DNA of 33,340 bases from Pseudomonas cyclaminis (GCF_015163715.1 NZ_JADDUM010000047.1:1-33340), one strand, 5' to 3'. Counted from the first letter of the stretch, positions 20,071 through 30,163 are shown. The notes: generated by a model from the sequence alone, not told the origin. Numbers and translations: made by a program.

Positions 20071-21237
20071 CTACTGCGCCACGGCCACCTGATTGCGGCC
20101 CAGCGCCTTGGCCCGGTACAGCGCTTTGTCGGCGGTGTTCATCAGGCCATGCAGGTCCTCATCCTGGGCATGGGTCGAGGCCACGCCCAGGCTTGCCGAA
20201 AGCCCCTTGACCGGCTCGACCGCCAGCCCGGAAATCGACTCGACCAACTGCTCGGCAATAGCCTGCGCGGCTTCCAGCGAGGTATTGGGCAGCAACACCG
20301 CAAACTCCTCGCCGCCCAGGCGGCCATACACGTCAGATTTACGGAACGAAGCACTGATCACCCCGCCAATCTGGCGCAACACCTGATCGCCGGCCTGGTG
20401 GCCGTAGGTGTCGTTGATGTGCTTGAAGTGGTCCATGTCCATCATCAGCGCGCACAGTGGCTGCTGGTTGTGCCGGCACTGCGCGTAGAGCAGGTGGGCA
20501 TGTTCGAAAAACGCACGGCGGTTCATCAGCCCGGTCAGTTCGTCGGTTTGTGCGGCACGGGTGGAAATGCTGTGAGCGCGCTCCATTTGCCGGGTCAGGC
20601 GAAACGCCTTCTCCAGCGCGTCGGACAATTTACGCGTAGCGCTGGCGACAAAGGTGGCGAACACCAGCACCGCGATGGCGACCCCCACCTGCATGGACGA
20701 CGGCTGGAACAGCAGCCACACAGTGCAAGGCAGCAACACCAGGCCGATGGACACCAGCGTCATGTAGCGATAGGCCGAATAACACGACACCGCGCTGACC
20801 GACATGCCCACGGTGAACAACATGACCAGCGCCTGGGACAGCCGGTCATCCGGCGGCATCACCGCCAACGCACCAAGACCCCAGACGCCAGCGGACAGCA
20901 TCAACGTAATCCAGTAGCGGCGCTCCCAGCGATCCGGGGTGCGCTCACTGTTGGGGCAGCGAAACCAGTCCATGAACATCTTGACCCGCAGCAGCGACGA
21001 CACCGAAAGCACCACCAGCCACACCAGCATCACATTGCGATCGAAGCGTTCCCAACACAGCCAGCAGAGCATGACTGCCGCCAGGTAACTGCCGAAGATG
21101 GCGGCAAATGACTGCCGGAACAGCTGGTGCAGACGGTCGGTCCGCACCTGCTGCTCTATAAAGCAATCCTGGTCCTGCTCACGCCCAAGGCCATTCATGA
21201 AATTCGCCTGATTCGACTGCCACGACAAAGGCGCCAT
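20071..21237 (-). CDS. Membrane-bound diguanylate cyclase (GGDEF)
   Basis: This is a 388-residue protein with about six predicted transmembrane helices (residues 44-200), a short coiled linker and a C-terminal GGDEF domain (228-386). The domain begins DELTGLMNRRAFF and carries the active-site GGEEF at residues 308-312. An RxxD inhibitory site (RKSD, 299-302) lies five residues before it, so the enzyme should make c-di-GMP and be product-inhibited. The helices lack a clear periplasmic sensor domain and resemble a compact membrane sensor module. Two starts are possible: 21237 (AGGG 7-8 bases upstream, used here) and 21198 (MNGLGREQ). It lies 51 bases downstream of the glgB stop on the same strand, so read-through from the trehalose/glucan operon is possible. 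Confidence 0.9.
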   Translation of the reverse strand: MAPLSWQSNQANFMNGLGREQDQDCFIEQQVRTDRLHQLFRQSFAAIFGSYLAAVMLCWLCWERFDRNVMLVWLVVLSVSSLLRVKMFMDWFRCPNSERTPDRWERRYWITLMLSAGVWGLGALAVMPPDDRLSQALVMLFTVGMSVSAVSCYSAYRYMTLVSIGLVLLPCTVWLLFQPSSMQVGVAIAVLVFATFVASATRKLSDALEKAFRLTRQMERAHSISTRAAQTDELTGLMNRRAFFEHAHLLYAQCRHNQQPLCALMMDMDHFKHINDTYGHQAGDQVLRQIGGVISASFRKSDVYGRLGGEEFAVLLPNTSLEAAQAIAEQLVESISGLAVEPVKGLSASLGVASTHAQDEDLHGLMNTADKALYRAKALGRNQVAVAQ

Positions 21238-21288
21238 TGTGGCACCCTGCCAGCACCGTGGACAACTGAATCCCGCACAGCAGAGCGG

Positions 21289-23527
21289 TTAAGCCCCTTC
21301 CGGCCGCAGAATCAGCACGCCCAGCGGCGGTAAATTCAGCGACAGTGACACTGGTTGGCCATGGCGCGGCTCATCCTGGGTGAAGACTTCACCGCCGTTG
21401 CCGAAATTGGAACCGGCATACATGTCCGCATCACTGTTGATCACTTCGCTCCAGCGTCCGGCAAACGGCACGCCGACGGCATAGGCCTCGCGGGGCACCG
21501 GCGTGAAGTTCGCCACCACCAGGACGGGCTTACCGTCCTTGCTCCAGCGCAGCCAGGCGTAGACGCTGTTGATCGCGTCATCGCCGATCAGCCATTGGAA
21601 GCCTTGTGGCGCATCGTCCTGTTCGTGCAGGGCTGGCTCTTCGCGGTACAGGCGATTCAAGTCACCGACCAGCTTCTGCACGCCTTTGTGCTCTGCGTAC
21701 TGCAAGAGGTACCAATCCAGTTGCTGGTCGTGGTTCCACTCGCGCCACTGGCCGAACTCGCAGCCCATGAACAAGAGCTTCTTGCCGGGATGCATCCACA
21801 TGAACGCCAGGTAGGCACGCAGGTTGGCAAACTTCTGCCAGCGGTCGCCGGGCATCTTGTCGATCAACGAGTGCTTGCCGTGCACCACTTCATCGTGGGA
21901 AATCGGCAGGATGAAACGCTCGGACCAGGCATACACCAGGCCGAAGCTCAGCTCGTTATGGTGATGGGGCGCGGTAGACCGGGTCTTGCTGGATGTAATG
22001 CAGCGAGTCGTGCATCCAGCCCATGTTCCATTTGTAGTTGAACCCAAGGCCGCCCTGTTGGGTGGGCTGGCTTACGCCCGGCCAGGCGGTGGATTCCTCG
22101 GCGATCACCAAGGCGCCAGGGGCTTCCAGGGCTACCACGTCATTGAGGTGACGCAGGAAGTCGATGGCTTCCAGGTTCTCGCGGCCGCCGTGACGGTTGG
22201 GCACCCATTCGCCGGCCTTGCGCGAATAGTCGCGGTACAGCATCGACGCCACTGCATCCACACGCAGACCGTCGATATGGAAATGCTTGAGCCAGTGCAG
22301 GGCCGAAGCCAGCATAAAGCCGTGAACCTCGGTGCGGCCCAGGTTGTAGATCAGCGTGTCCCAATCCTGGTGGAAGCCTTCCAGCGGGTTGGCATATTCA
22401 TACAGCGCGGTGCCGTCGAACTGCGCAAGGCCGTGGGTGTCGGTGGGAAAATGCGCTGGTACCCAGTCCAGAATCACGCCGATATCGGCCTGGTGCAGGG
22501 CGTTGACGAAATAGGCGAAATCCTCCGGCGAACCAAAGCGTGCAGTCGGGGCGAACTGCGACAAGGCCTGATAACCCCAGGAGCCGCCAAACGGGTGCTC
22601 CATGATTGGCATCAATTCGATATGGGTGAAGCCCAATTGCTGCACGTACGGGACCAGGCGTTCTGCCAGTTCACGCCAGCCGTACTGACGGGCGACTTCG
22701 CCGGCTTCGTCCAGCTCGCATTGCCAGGAACCGACGTGCAGCTCGTAGATCGACAGCGGCGCAGTGGGTTTCTGCTTCTCGCTGCGCGACTGCATCCACT
22801 CATGGTCTTGCCAGTCCACCTGCAACGGCGGCGCGACTTTCGACGCAGTGTCCGGCGGCAGTTGGGTGGCCAGTGCCATGGGGTCGGCCTTGAGCGGCAA
22901 GATTCCGTTGGCGCCGAGGATCTCGTACTTGTAGGCAGCGCCCGGTTGCAGACGTGGGATAAACAACTCCCACACGCCCGAAGGATGGCGCAGGCGCATC
23001 GGATGGCGGCGCCCGTCCCAGATATTGAAGTCGCCCACCACCGACACCCGCCGCGCATTCGGTGCCCATACGGCAAAGCGCACGCCCTGCACGCCGTCGA
23101 CGCTGGTCACCTGGGCGCCCAGGCAGCTGCTGAGGTCGCGGTGGTTGCCTTCGGCAAACAGGTACAGGTCCATTTCCCCCAGCAACAATTGGCTGAAACT
23201 GTAAGGATCTTCGGTGATCTGTTCACCGCCGGCCCACTGGATTTTCAGCAGGTAGGGCTGGCGCGTGGAGAAGTGCCCGACAAACAGGCCCGGCACCTGG
23301 GTCGCGTCCAGGCTGCCGATGGGCTCGCCGCTGTCTTGCGCCAACACTTGGACGCTCAGGGCTTCCGGCAGGAATGCGCGGATAAACTGCCCGCCCTGCT
23401 CGTCATCGTGCGGCCCGAGGATCGAGAACGGGTCGTGGTGCTCGGCGCGCACCAGCGCTTCAACGTCCTTGGACGCCGGCATGGCAGTCAACTTGGGCTG
23501 CAGCGGTTCTTTATGCGTGTAATTCAT
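21289..23527 (-). pseudogene. glgB: 1,4-alpha-glucan branching enzyme, frameshifted
   Basis: This GH13 branching enzyme introduces alpha-1,6 branches into linear alpha-glucan. It has an N-terminal CBM48-type region (about residues 30-245, with [27 protein letters not shown]), then the barrel with the conserved [19 protein letters not shown], nucleophile Asp424 in [12 protein letters not shown] and acid/base Glu477 in [13 protein letters not shown]. At 21966-21969 a run of four G on the plus strand (four C in the gene) is one longer than needed. The first frame stops after DPVYRA, and the next frame resumes with [16 protein letters not shown] and runs to 21289. Restored length is about 745 residues, normal for GlgB. 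The ATG overlaps the treS-pep2 stop as ATGA, implying translational coupling. A sequencing insertion is the simplest explanation. Confidence 0.92.
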
Positions 23528-26500
23528 GACGTCTCCCCACCGCGTGCAGTGTCAGATAGAGGTATTAGCCCGCTGAGCAAACCGTGCAGCCCTTGCAGGG
23601 GCACCGGTAGCCAGGTCGGGCGGTTTTCCGCTTCGTAAGCCACTTCATACGCAGCCTTTTCCAGGCTGAACAATGTCAGCGCGGCGTCCTGGCCTTTGGC
23701 ATCCTGCCAGTCATGCGCCAGTGTAGACGTAGCTGCCTGATAAGCCTGGATAAATGCCTCGCGTGCTTCATTCAGGTAGCGATCGGTCACACGCCTGCGG
23801 GCCTGATCGGCCTGCGGCGAGTGATCCACCCCTTGCACATTCAGGGCCATGGCCGCCGCGTAATCAAACGAGCGCAGCACACCGCTCACATCTTTATACG
23901 GGCTGTGCTTGCCCCGTCGCTCATGCAGCGGCCTGGCTGGCTCGCCTTCAAAGTCGATCAGGTAGGCATCGCCCTTCACCACCAGCACCTGGCCCAGGTG
24001 CAAATCACCGTGAACCCGAATGCGCAGGCCGCCCAACGTAGCTTTCGCCAACGCCTGGACATGGGCGCCGATAGCTTTTTTCTGCGCCAGCAAGTCACTG
24101 ACCAACGCCTGATCCGCAGGGTTCAACTGGGTTTGATGCAGCTTGAGCAATTGCAGCGCACGTTCGATCTGCGCGCCGACGTCCTTGGCCCAGGCCTGGG
24201 TGTCCTTGGCGGTGGTGACCTCGGGCTTGAAGTCCTTGTTGGTGGTCTTCGTGCCCAGCACCAGGTGCATTTCCCCCAGGCGCTGGCCGAGTATCCCGGC
24301 AAAGTCCTTCAATTCGCCCAAGGCGTTGTAGTGCTGTTCCTGCTCGGAGATGGCCTGCGCCAGTTCGTCGCGAATGGCGCGCTCCAGGTTGTTCTGGGTC
24401 CAGCTCCAGGCGTCGCCCTGATTGCTCAGATAACCCTGGGCGATCATCAGCAGATTGTCCTGGCCGTCGGCGCCACGGCGAATCATCGAGCCCAGCAGTG
24501 GCGAGATGTTCGGGTAATCGGCGGCTGTCAGGTAGGCGCTCATTTCAAGTTCCGGATGCACACCGGCGCTGACTTTGCGGATCAGCTTGAGCACCAGGCT
24601 CTCGCCCACCACCACCGAGCTGTTGGACTGCTCGGCCGACAAGTAGCGCACTTGGGCGTCGTCCGTCAGCTGCAACGGCGCCAGATGTGGCGTGGCTTCG
24701 AAGCGCAAGTCGCCTTCGCTGGACGTGAGCACCGTACCGGCCTGCAGGCCCTGGATCACGGCGCGGATAAAGTGCTCCAGGCTGAAGGCATCCGTGACCA
24801 ACCCCACCTGCCGCGTACGCCGCACACGGGCCAGGGCCAATTGCTGCGGCAAGGCACTGGTGAACTGGTCTTCGCCCAGGAAACCGAACGGCAGTTGATA
24901 GCGACTGACCTGGCCGCCGCTGGTGACGTCAATTTCACTGAGCAACACCGGATGCTCCGGGTCGCCGAACCGCACGCCGTAAGCAATGTGCACGTTGTCG
25001 ATAGCGGTGTCCTTGCCCGCGAACCAGCGCCGCTTGGGCAGCCAGGCCGGCAAGGAAGTCTGCTCCAGGGTGGTGCGGCAAGGGTCTTCGAGCAATTCTT
25101 CCATGCGTTTTTTAAGTACCAGGGTAGTGAAGTCGGGGATGCTTTGGGCCGGTTCCACATGCCAGCTGGGCATCTGGTTCTCCGCCGCCAATACAAACCA
25201 ATAGAAGCCATAGGGCGCCAGGGTCAGCAGGAAATTCAGCTGGCCGATGGGCGGGAACGCGTTGCCGCCGAGCATCTCCACCGGCACCATCCCGGCGAAG
25301 GCCGACAGGTCCAGCTCGGCGGCCTGGGCACTGCGGGACACGTTGGCCACGCACAGGATGATTTCCGTGCGGCCGTCTTCCCCGGTGTATTCACGGGTGT
25401 AGGCCAGGATCCTGCGATTGCTCGGCGAGAGCATTTTCAGACTGCCCCGGCCGAACGCCTTGGATTGCTTGCGCACCGCCAACATGCGCCGGTTCCAGTT
25501 GAGCAGTGAGTGCGGGTCTTGGGTCTGGGTTTCGACGTTGACCGACTGGTAGCCGTAAAGCGGGTCCATGATCGGCGGCAGCACCAGGCTGGCCGGGTCG
25601 GCGCGGGAGAAGCCGCCGTTGCGGTCGATGGACCACTGCATCGGCGTGCGCACACCGTCGCGGTCACCGAGGTAGATGTTGTCACCCATGCCGATTTCAT
25701 CGCCGTAATACAGGGTCGGCGTGCCCGGCATCGACAGCAGCAGGCTGTTGAGCAGTTCCACACGGCGGCGGTCGCGCTCCAGCAGCGGTGCCAGGCGTCG
25801 GCGAATGCCCAGGTTGATGCGCGCGCGGCGGTCAGCGGCGTAGTAGTTCCACAGGTAGTCACGCTCTTTGTCGGTGACCATTTCCAGGGTCAGTTCATCG
25901 TGATTGCGCAGGAAGATCGCCCATTGACAGTTGGCGGGGATTTCCGGGGTCTGGCGCAAGATATCGGTGATGGGAAAGCGGTCTTCCTGGGCCAGCGCCA
26001 TGTACATGCGCGGCATCAGCGGGAAGTGGAAAGCCATGTGGCATTCGTCGCCGTCGTCGCCCTTTTTGTCGCCAAAGTACAACTGGGTGTCTTCGGGCCA
26101 TTGGTTGGCTTCGGCCAGCAGCATGCGGTCCGGGTAGTTCGCATCGATTTCGGCGCGGATCTGCTTGAGCACCTCATGGGTTTCGGCAAGGTTCTCGTTA
26201 TTGGTGCCGTCGCGCTCGATCAGGTACGGGATGGCGTCCAGGCGCAGGCCGTCAATGCCCATGTCCAGCCAGTAACGCATCACCGACAGCACGGCCTTCA
26301 TCACTTGCGGGTTGTCGAAGTTGAGGTCGGGCTGGTGGGAGTAGAAGCGGTGCCAGAAGTACTGGCCGGCGACCGGGTCCCAGGTCCAGTTGGACTTCTC
26401 GGTGTCGAGGAAGATGATGCGCGTGCCGTCGTACTTCTGGTCGTCATCGGACCACACATAAAAGTCTCGCGCCGCCGATCCGGGCTTGGCCTTGCGGGCG

Positions 26501-26871
26501 CGCTGGAACCACGGGTGCTGGTCGGACGTGTGGTTGATCACCAGCTCAGTGATCACCCGCAACCCGCGTTTGTGGGCCTCGGCGATAAAGCGCCTGGCGT
26601 CGGCCAGGGTGCCGTAGTCGCTGTGCACGCCACGGTATTCGGCGATGTCGTAGCCGTCATCGCGGCGTGGCGAGGGGTAGAACGGCAGCAGCCAGATGGT
26701 GTTCACGCCGAGGTCGGCAATGTAGTCGAGCTTGGCGATCAGCCCGGGAAAGTCACCGATGCCGTCATTGTTGGAGTCGAAGAAGGACTTGACGTGAACC
26801 TGGTAGATCACCGCGTCCTTGTACCAGAGCGGATCCTTGATAAAGCTGGCAGCCTTGGGTTTCTTCGCCAT
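23524..26871 (-). CDS. treS: Trehalose synthase-maltokinase fusion (TreS-Pep2)
   Basis: This is a 1115-residue bifunctional enzyme. Residues 1-550 are a GH13 trehalose synthase: [29 protein letters not shown] opening, nucleophile Asp212 in [13 protein letters not shown], acid/base Glu254 in [11 protein letters not shown] and Asp325 in [10 protein letters not shown]. Residues about 570-1105 are a maltokinase with a kinase-like catalytic loop [13 protein letters not shown] and metal motif [11 protein letters not shown]. The product route is trehalose to maltose to maltose-1-phosphate, the GlgE substrate. AGGAG lies 6-7 bases before the ATG at 26871. The stop overlaps the glgB start (ATGA). It follows glgE by 93 bases that contain a REP-like palindrome. 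The frame is unbroken. Confidence 0.95.
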   Translation of the reverse strand: MAKKPKAASFIKDPLWYKDAVIYQVHVKSFFDSNNDGIGDFPGLIAKLDYIADLGVNTIWLLPFYPSPRRDDGYDIAEYRGVHSDYGTLADARRFIAEAHKRGLRVITELVINHTSDQHPWFQRARKAKPGSAARDFYVWSDDDQKYDGTRIIFLDTEKSNWTWDPVAGQYFWHRFYSHQPDLNFDNPQVMKAVLSVMRYWLDMGIDGLRLDAIPYLIERDGTNNENLAETHEVLKQIRAEIDANYPDRMLLAEANQWPEDTQLYFGDKKGDDGDECHMAFHFPLMPRMYMALAQEDRFPITDILRQTPEIPANCQWAIFLRNHDELTLEMVTDKERDYLWNYYAADRRARINLGIRRRLAPLLERDRRRVELLNSLLLSMPGTPTLYYGDEIGMGDNIYLGDRDGVRTPMQWSIDRNGGFSRADPASLVLPPIMDPLYGYQSVNVETQTQDPHSLLNWNRRMLAVRKQSKAFGRGSLKMLSPSNRRILAYTREYTGEDGRTEIILCVANVSRSAQAAELDLSAFAGMVPVEMLGGNAFPPIGQLNFLLTLAPYGFYWFVLAAENQMPSWHVEPAQSIPDFTTLVLKKRMEELLEDPCRTTLEQTSLPAWLPKRRWFAGKDTAIDNVHIAYGVRFGDPEHPVLLSEIDVTSGGQVSRYQLPFGFLGEDQFTSALPQQLALARVRRTRQVGLVTDAFSLEHFIRAVIQGLQAGTVLTSSEGDLRFEATPHLAPLQLTDDAQVRYLSAEQSNSSVVVGESLVLKLIRKVSAGVHPELEMSAYLTAADYPNISPLLGSMIRRGADGQDNLLMIAQGYLSNQGDAWSWTQNNLERAIRDELAQAISEQEQHYNALGELKDFAGILGQRLGEMHLVLGTKTTNKDFKPEVTTAKDTQAWAKDVGAQIERALQLLKLHQTQLNPADQALVSDLLAQKKAIGAHVQALAKATLGGLRIRVHGDLHLGQVLVVKGDAYLIDFEGEPARPLHERRGKHSPYKDVSGVLRSFDYAAAMALNVQGVDHSPQADQARRRVTDRYLNEAREAFIQAYQAATSTLAHDWQDAKGQDAALTLFSLEKAAYEVAYEAENRPTWLPVPLQGLHGLLSGLIPLSDTARGGETS

Positions 26872-26918
26872 TGGAAACTCCTGGAATACTCAAATTCTTT
26901 CAAACTGAACTCGGTCAA

Positions 26919-26946
26919 TGTGGGAGGGGGCTTGCCCCCTCCCACA
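26919..26946. repeat. REP-type palindrome inside the glgE-treS operon
   Basis: This is a perfect inverted repeat: a 13-base arm beginning TGTGGGAGGGGGC, a two-base TT centre, and the exact complementary arm ending CCCTCCCACA. An additional A-T pair flanks it. The core equals the two REP copies at the right end of this window and matches the known P. fluorescens-group REP core. It lies 47 bases upstream of treS-pep2 and 18 bases beyond the glgE stop, so it would form a strong hairpin within the shared transcript. Confidence 0.85.
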
Positions 26947-26964
26947 TGTTGATCTTCACTAGGC

Positions 26965-28953
26965 TCAGGAAGTGGTGATGCGCCAAATCCCGAACGGCAT
27001 CTGCGGATCAAGGCGTGTCCACTGATTCTTGCCGTACCAGGTCCAGCGATGGCCGTTCATCAGGTCCTCACCTTGGGTCTGCGCATCATCGGGCAGGCCC
27101 AACTCCCACAGTGGCAACTCGAAATGCGCTTCCTGGGCGTTGAACGGGTCGAGGTTGATGGCGACCAGGATGAAGTTGTCGCCCTCCTCACTGCGTTTGC
27201 CGAAGTACAGGATGTTGTCGTTCCACGCGGTGTAGAGCTTCAACCCCAGGTGTGTCTGCAACGCCGGGTTTTGCCGGCGGATGCGATTGAGCTGGGCGAT
27301 CTCGGCAATGATGTTGCCGGGGGCGGTGAAGTCGCGGACACGAATCTCGTACTTCTCCGAGTCCAGGTATTCCTCTTTGCCCGGCACCGGCGCGGCTTCG
27401 CACAGTTCAAAGCCCGAATACATGCCCCACAAGCCCGAGCCCATGGTCGCCAGCGCGGCGCGGATCAGAAAGCCGGCGCGGCCGGACTCGTGCAGGAAGC
27501 CTGGGTTGATGTCCGGGGTGTTGACGAAGAAGTTCGGCCGGTAGCACTCACGCCATGGCGACTGGTTCAACTGGGTGAAGTACTCGCTCAACTCGGCCTT
27601 GGTATTGCGCCAGGTGAAATAGGTGTAGCTCTGGGAATAACCGACCTTGCCCAGCCGCGCCATCATCGCCGGCGTGGTGAAGGCCTCGGCGAGAAAAATC
27701 ACCTCGGGGTGCTTTGAGCGCACATCGCTGATCAGCCATTGCCAGAACGGCAGCGGCTTGGTGTGGGGATTGTCGACGCGAAAGGTCTTCACGCCCTCTT
27801 CCACCCAGCCCACCACGATGTCGCGCAATTCGGTCCAGAGACCCGGAATCGCATCCGCCGCATAGAAGTCGACGTTGACAATGTCCTGGTACTTTTTCGG
27901 CGGGTTTTCAGCGTATTTGATCGTCCCGTCGGGGCGCCAGTTGAACCAGCCCGGATGCTGCTTGAGCCACGGGTGGTCCTGGGAGCACTGGATGGCGAAG
28001 TCCAGGGCGATTTCCAGCCCGTGGTCGGCGGCCGCCTGGACCAGGCGGCGAAAGTCGTCGCGACTGCCCAGTTGCGGGTGAATGGCCTCGTGGCCGCCCT
28101 CCTCGCTGCCAATGGCGTATGGGCTGCCCGGATCATCGGGACCGGCGGTCAGCGAGTTGTTCTTGCCCTTGCGGTGGCTGCGGCCGATGGGGTGGATCGG
28201 CGGGAAGTACAGCACGTCGAACCCCATGTCATGGATCATCGGCAGACGTGCGTGCACATCGTTGAAGGTACCGTGACGCGCCGGATCGTCGGTGATCGAG
28301 CGCGGAAACAGCTCGTACCAACTGGCGAACTGCGCCGCTTCACGTTCCACGTCGATCGGGTAAACGGTGCTGATGCTCAAATAGGCGCGGTGATCGGCCT
28401 GGGTCATCAGGTGTGCACTGTCTTCGTGCAGGAACAGCGCGACCTGCTCGGTTTCCAGCAGGCCGGAGAGTTCGTGGTGCAGCAACATCAGGCGGTCGCG
28501 CAGTTCGTTGTCACTGCGTTCGGCGGCCTGCAACACCAGGCTGCGGCCTTCCTGCAACTCCAGGCTGACCGGCACGCCAGCCTCATGTTTTTTGCGCAGT
28601 TCGTAGCAGAAGCTGGCGAAGGTATCGATCCAGGCTTCAATGCAGTATTCGTGAGGGCCTTGGGTGGTGACGGTAAACGCGCCCTCCCAGCCATTGTTGC
28701 CCACGTCGGTCATCACCACGCTGTGCCAGCTTTCATCCTGCAGCGGCCGCCAGCGGATCAGTACAGCGAGCTTGTCGTGGCCGTCGGCGAATACCTTGCT
28801 GGTCACGTTGACCCGCTGGCCCACGGCGGCCTTGACGGCGAATTCACCGCCATCAATCACCGGCATGGTGCTTTCAATCGCAATCCTGGGCAGCAACAGC
28901 GCCTGGGACAGCGGCAATAAGGAATTATCTGGAACCTGAGTGTCAGCAGTCAT
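26965..28953 (-). CDS. glgE: Maltosyltransferase GlgE (maltose-1-phosphate alpha-1,4-glucan transferase)
   Basis: This 662-residue GH13_3 enzyme transfers maltosyl units from maltose-1-phosphate to linear alpha-glucan in the cytoplasm. The start at 28953 (MTADTQVPDNSLLPL) has GGGGAAG 8 bases upstream; the longer frame to 29040 has no ribosome site. An N-terminal beta-sandwich occupies about residues 20-120. The catalytic barrel shows the GlgE hallmark DVLYFPPIHPIGRSHRKG-type sequence, nucleophile Asp394 in FRVDNPHTKP and acid/base Glu423 in IFLAEAFTTP. These positions coincide with the Asp394/Glu423 numbering I recall for Streptomyces coelicolor GlgE. It is the promoter-proximal gene of glgE-treS/pep2-glgB, a known operon order in pseudomonads, and is linked to osmotic and desiccation stress in related strains. 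Confidence 0.95.
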   Translation of the reverse strand: MTADTQVPDNSLLPLSQALLLPRIAIESTMPVIDGGEFAVKAAVGQRVNVTSKVFADGHDKLAVLIRWRPLQDESWHSVVMTDVGNNGWEGAFTVTTQGPHEYCIEAWIDTFASFCYELRKKHEAGVPVSLELQEGRSLVLQAAERSDNELRDRLMLLHHELSGLLETEQVALFLHEDSAHLMTQADHRAYLSISTVYPIDVEREAAQFASWYELFPRSITDDPARHGTFNDVHARLPMIHDMGFDVLYFPPIHPIGRSHRKGKNNSLTAGPDDPGSPYAIGSEEGGHEAIHPQLGSRDDFRRLVQAAADHGLEIALDFAIQCSQDHPWLKQHPGWFNWRPDGTIKYAENPPKKYQDIVNVDFYAADAIPGLWTELRDIVVGWVEEGVKTFRVDNPHTKPLPFWQWLISDVRSKHPEVIFLAEAFTTPAMMARLGKVGYSQSYTYFTWRNTKAELSEYFTQLNQSPWRECYRPNFFVNTPDINPGFLHESGRAGFLIRAALATMGSGLWGMYSGFELCEAAPVPGKEEYLDSEKYEIRVRDFTAPGNIIAEIAQLNRIRRQNPALQTHLGLKLYTAWNDNILYFGKRSEEGDNFILVAINLDPFNAQEAHFELPLWELGLPDDAQTQGEDLMNGHRWTWYGKNQWTRLDPQMPFGIWRITTS

Positions 28954-29043
28954 CGAGCATCTTCCCCTTACGCCCTGTGGACGCTCTTTGCTTGATCCGA
29001 ATTCTGAAACGGCAGCGCTCTCCCTGAGCAGGGCCGTCATAGG

Positions 29044-29071
29044 TCCGAGCCTGAGCCTTGGTCAAAAGTTC
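29044..29071 (-). promoter_or_regulatory. Candidate AlgU (sigma-22/RpoE-like) promoter of the glgE operon
   Basis: Reading the minus strand, GAACTT (29071-29066) is followed by exactly 17 bases and TCGGA (29048-29044), a good fit to the AlgU pattern GAACTT-N16/17-TCnnA. It lies about 90 bases upstream of the glgE ATG. Overlapping it is TTGACC-N17-CTATGA, which could serve RpoD or RpoS. AlgU and RpoS control of trehalose and glucan genes is known or plausible in pseudomonads; use of this site is inferred from sequence only. Confidence 0.55.
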
Positions 29072-29157
29072 AGGTGGATGTGCCGCCATTGAGCGGGGAA
29101 TCAAATCCCCCAGGCGATTGTCCACCGGTAGAGCAAAGCACAAAGGAGGCCACACCG

Positions 29158-29334
29158 ATGAATATCCCGATCCCGGCTGAAACCCCTGATCCGAATATCG
29201 ACAACCCGACCCTGCCGCCCACTGAACCGGAACCGATCCCCGAAAAAGAACCCCCGGAAAACCTGCCACCCCCCGTTGAGGAGCCGCCGACGACCATGCC
29301 CCCGGTGATCGTCAGTCCTTCTCGAAGCGCTTGA
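29158..29334 (+). CDS. Small acidic proline-rich protein, function unknown
   Basis: This is a 58-residue peptide of which 20 residues are proline and 10 are Asp or Glu, arranged in PxP and EPP clusters (TEPEPIPEKEPPENLPPPVEEPP). There is no signal peptide, no cysteine and no hydrophobic segment, so it should be disordered. The start at 29158 is supported by AGGAGG 8 bases upstream, an unusually good ribosome site that argues the ORF is real; the frame upstream of this ATG has no such site. It diverges from glgE, and its last 23 bases overlap the end of the convergent mgtC-like gene. I do not recognise a function. Similar short proline-rich ORFs occur in pseudomonads. Confidence 0.65.
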   Translation: MNIPIPAETPDPNIDNPTLPPTEPEPIPEKEPPENLPPPVEEPPTTMPPVIVSPSRSA

Positions 29335-29803
29335 CGATTTTCGGCATGACGCGGAACACCGCCAACGCCAGCAACGTACTCAGGACCGCTGTCGATTCCC
29401 GACCCAACCCGGTCGAGACCCCAATCGCAGCGGTCATCCACAGGCCGGCGGCGGTGGTCAGGCCTTTGACATGCCCTTCTTCCTCATCCTTGCCTTTGAT
29501 GATGGTACCGGCGCCGAGAAAGCCGATCCCCGCGATCACGCCTTGCACCACGCGGCTCATGGCATCCGCCTGATTGCCCGACATCTGCGGCACCATCACA
29601 AACAGCGCGGCGCCCAAGGCCACCAGCATATGGGTGCGTATCCCGGCCGCCTTGCCCTTGCTCTCGCGTTCAAAGCCCAAGATGCCACCCAGTACGGCTG
29701 CGATCAGCAGGCGCACGGTGATCTGGGTCAGTTGCCTGGCATCGCCGATATCGGCGAATTCGGCCTGCAGGGTTTGCCACACTTCATGCCACCAAGCGTC
29801 CAT
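29312..29803 (-). CDS. MgtC/SapB-family inner-membrane protein
   Basis: This 163-residue protein has the MgtC N-terminal membrane domain: four to five hydrophobic helices, the conserved ILGFERESKGKAAGIRTHMLVALGAALF segment, then GVIAGIGFLGAGTIIK and GLTTAAGLWMTAAIGVSTGLG. These are the family hallmarks. It lacks the C-terminal soluble ACT-like domain of Salmonella MgtC (about 230 residues), so it is the short SapB-like form. MgtC proteins are linked to growth in low magnesium and to survival inside host cells; whether this homologue has such a role is unknown. AAGGA lies 8 bases before the ATG. It stands alone on the minus strand. Confidence 0.9.
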   Translation of the reverse strand: MDAWWHEVWQTLQAEFADIGDARQLTQITVRLLIAAVLGGILGFERESKGKAAGIRTHMLVALGAALFVMVPQMSGNQADAMSRVVQGVIAGIGFLGAGTIIKGKDEEEGHVKGLTTAAGLWMTAAIGVSTGLGRESTAVLSTLLALAVFRVMPKIVKRFEKD

Positions 29804-29923
29804 GGAAGCTGTCCTTCAAAGAAGTCGATAATTCATGGACAGCGCCTACCGCCAGTCAGTTGCCTTGAACCCCGCCTCGGCACCATCCCCTAAGGTGCAT
29901 AGCCGATGAAAAAGGAGTTCAAC

Positions 29924-30163
29924 ATGACCCTGCGTATTGAAAACCACCTGTGCTATTTCAAGCTCGACGACAATGGCCAGGAGCAAAGCGTGCCTGCCAC
30001 CCGCGTGAAGATAGTGACGGACGATGACAAGTCCATGTCCTACGTCGAACTGGCGGGCGAGCGCATCTACATCACCGAAGCCGAGGCAGATGCCCTGACG
30101 GTCGAAGGCGCGACGGACGGGCGTAACCATGTGAAGGCCACCGAGCCTGGTTCGCTGATTTGA
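29924..30163 (+). CDS. Small DUF3203-like protein, function unknown
   Basis: This is a 79-residue soluble protein (MTLRIENHLCYFKLDDNG). I chose the start at 29924 because AAGGAG lies 7 bases upstream; the ATG at 29906 would encode the ribosome site itself (MKKEFN). The sequence alternates predicted beta strands (CYFKLDD, TRVKIVTDD, SYVELAGERIYI) and ends with TEAEADALTVEGATDGRNH, which I associate with the Pseudomonas-restricted family DUF3203. That assignment is from memory and tentative. No catalytic motif is visible. Confidence 0.65.
   Translation: MTLRIENHLCYFKLDDNGQEQSVPATRVKIVTDDDKSMSYVELAGERIYITEAEADALTVEGATDGRNHVKATEPGSLI

Noticed and set aside
25510..26952. 480-codon plus-strand frame opposite treS-pep2
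   Set aside because: It is antisense to the conserved TreS catalytic domain and rich in Val and Gly without motifs.
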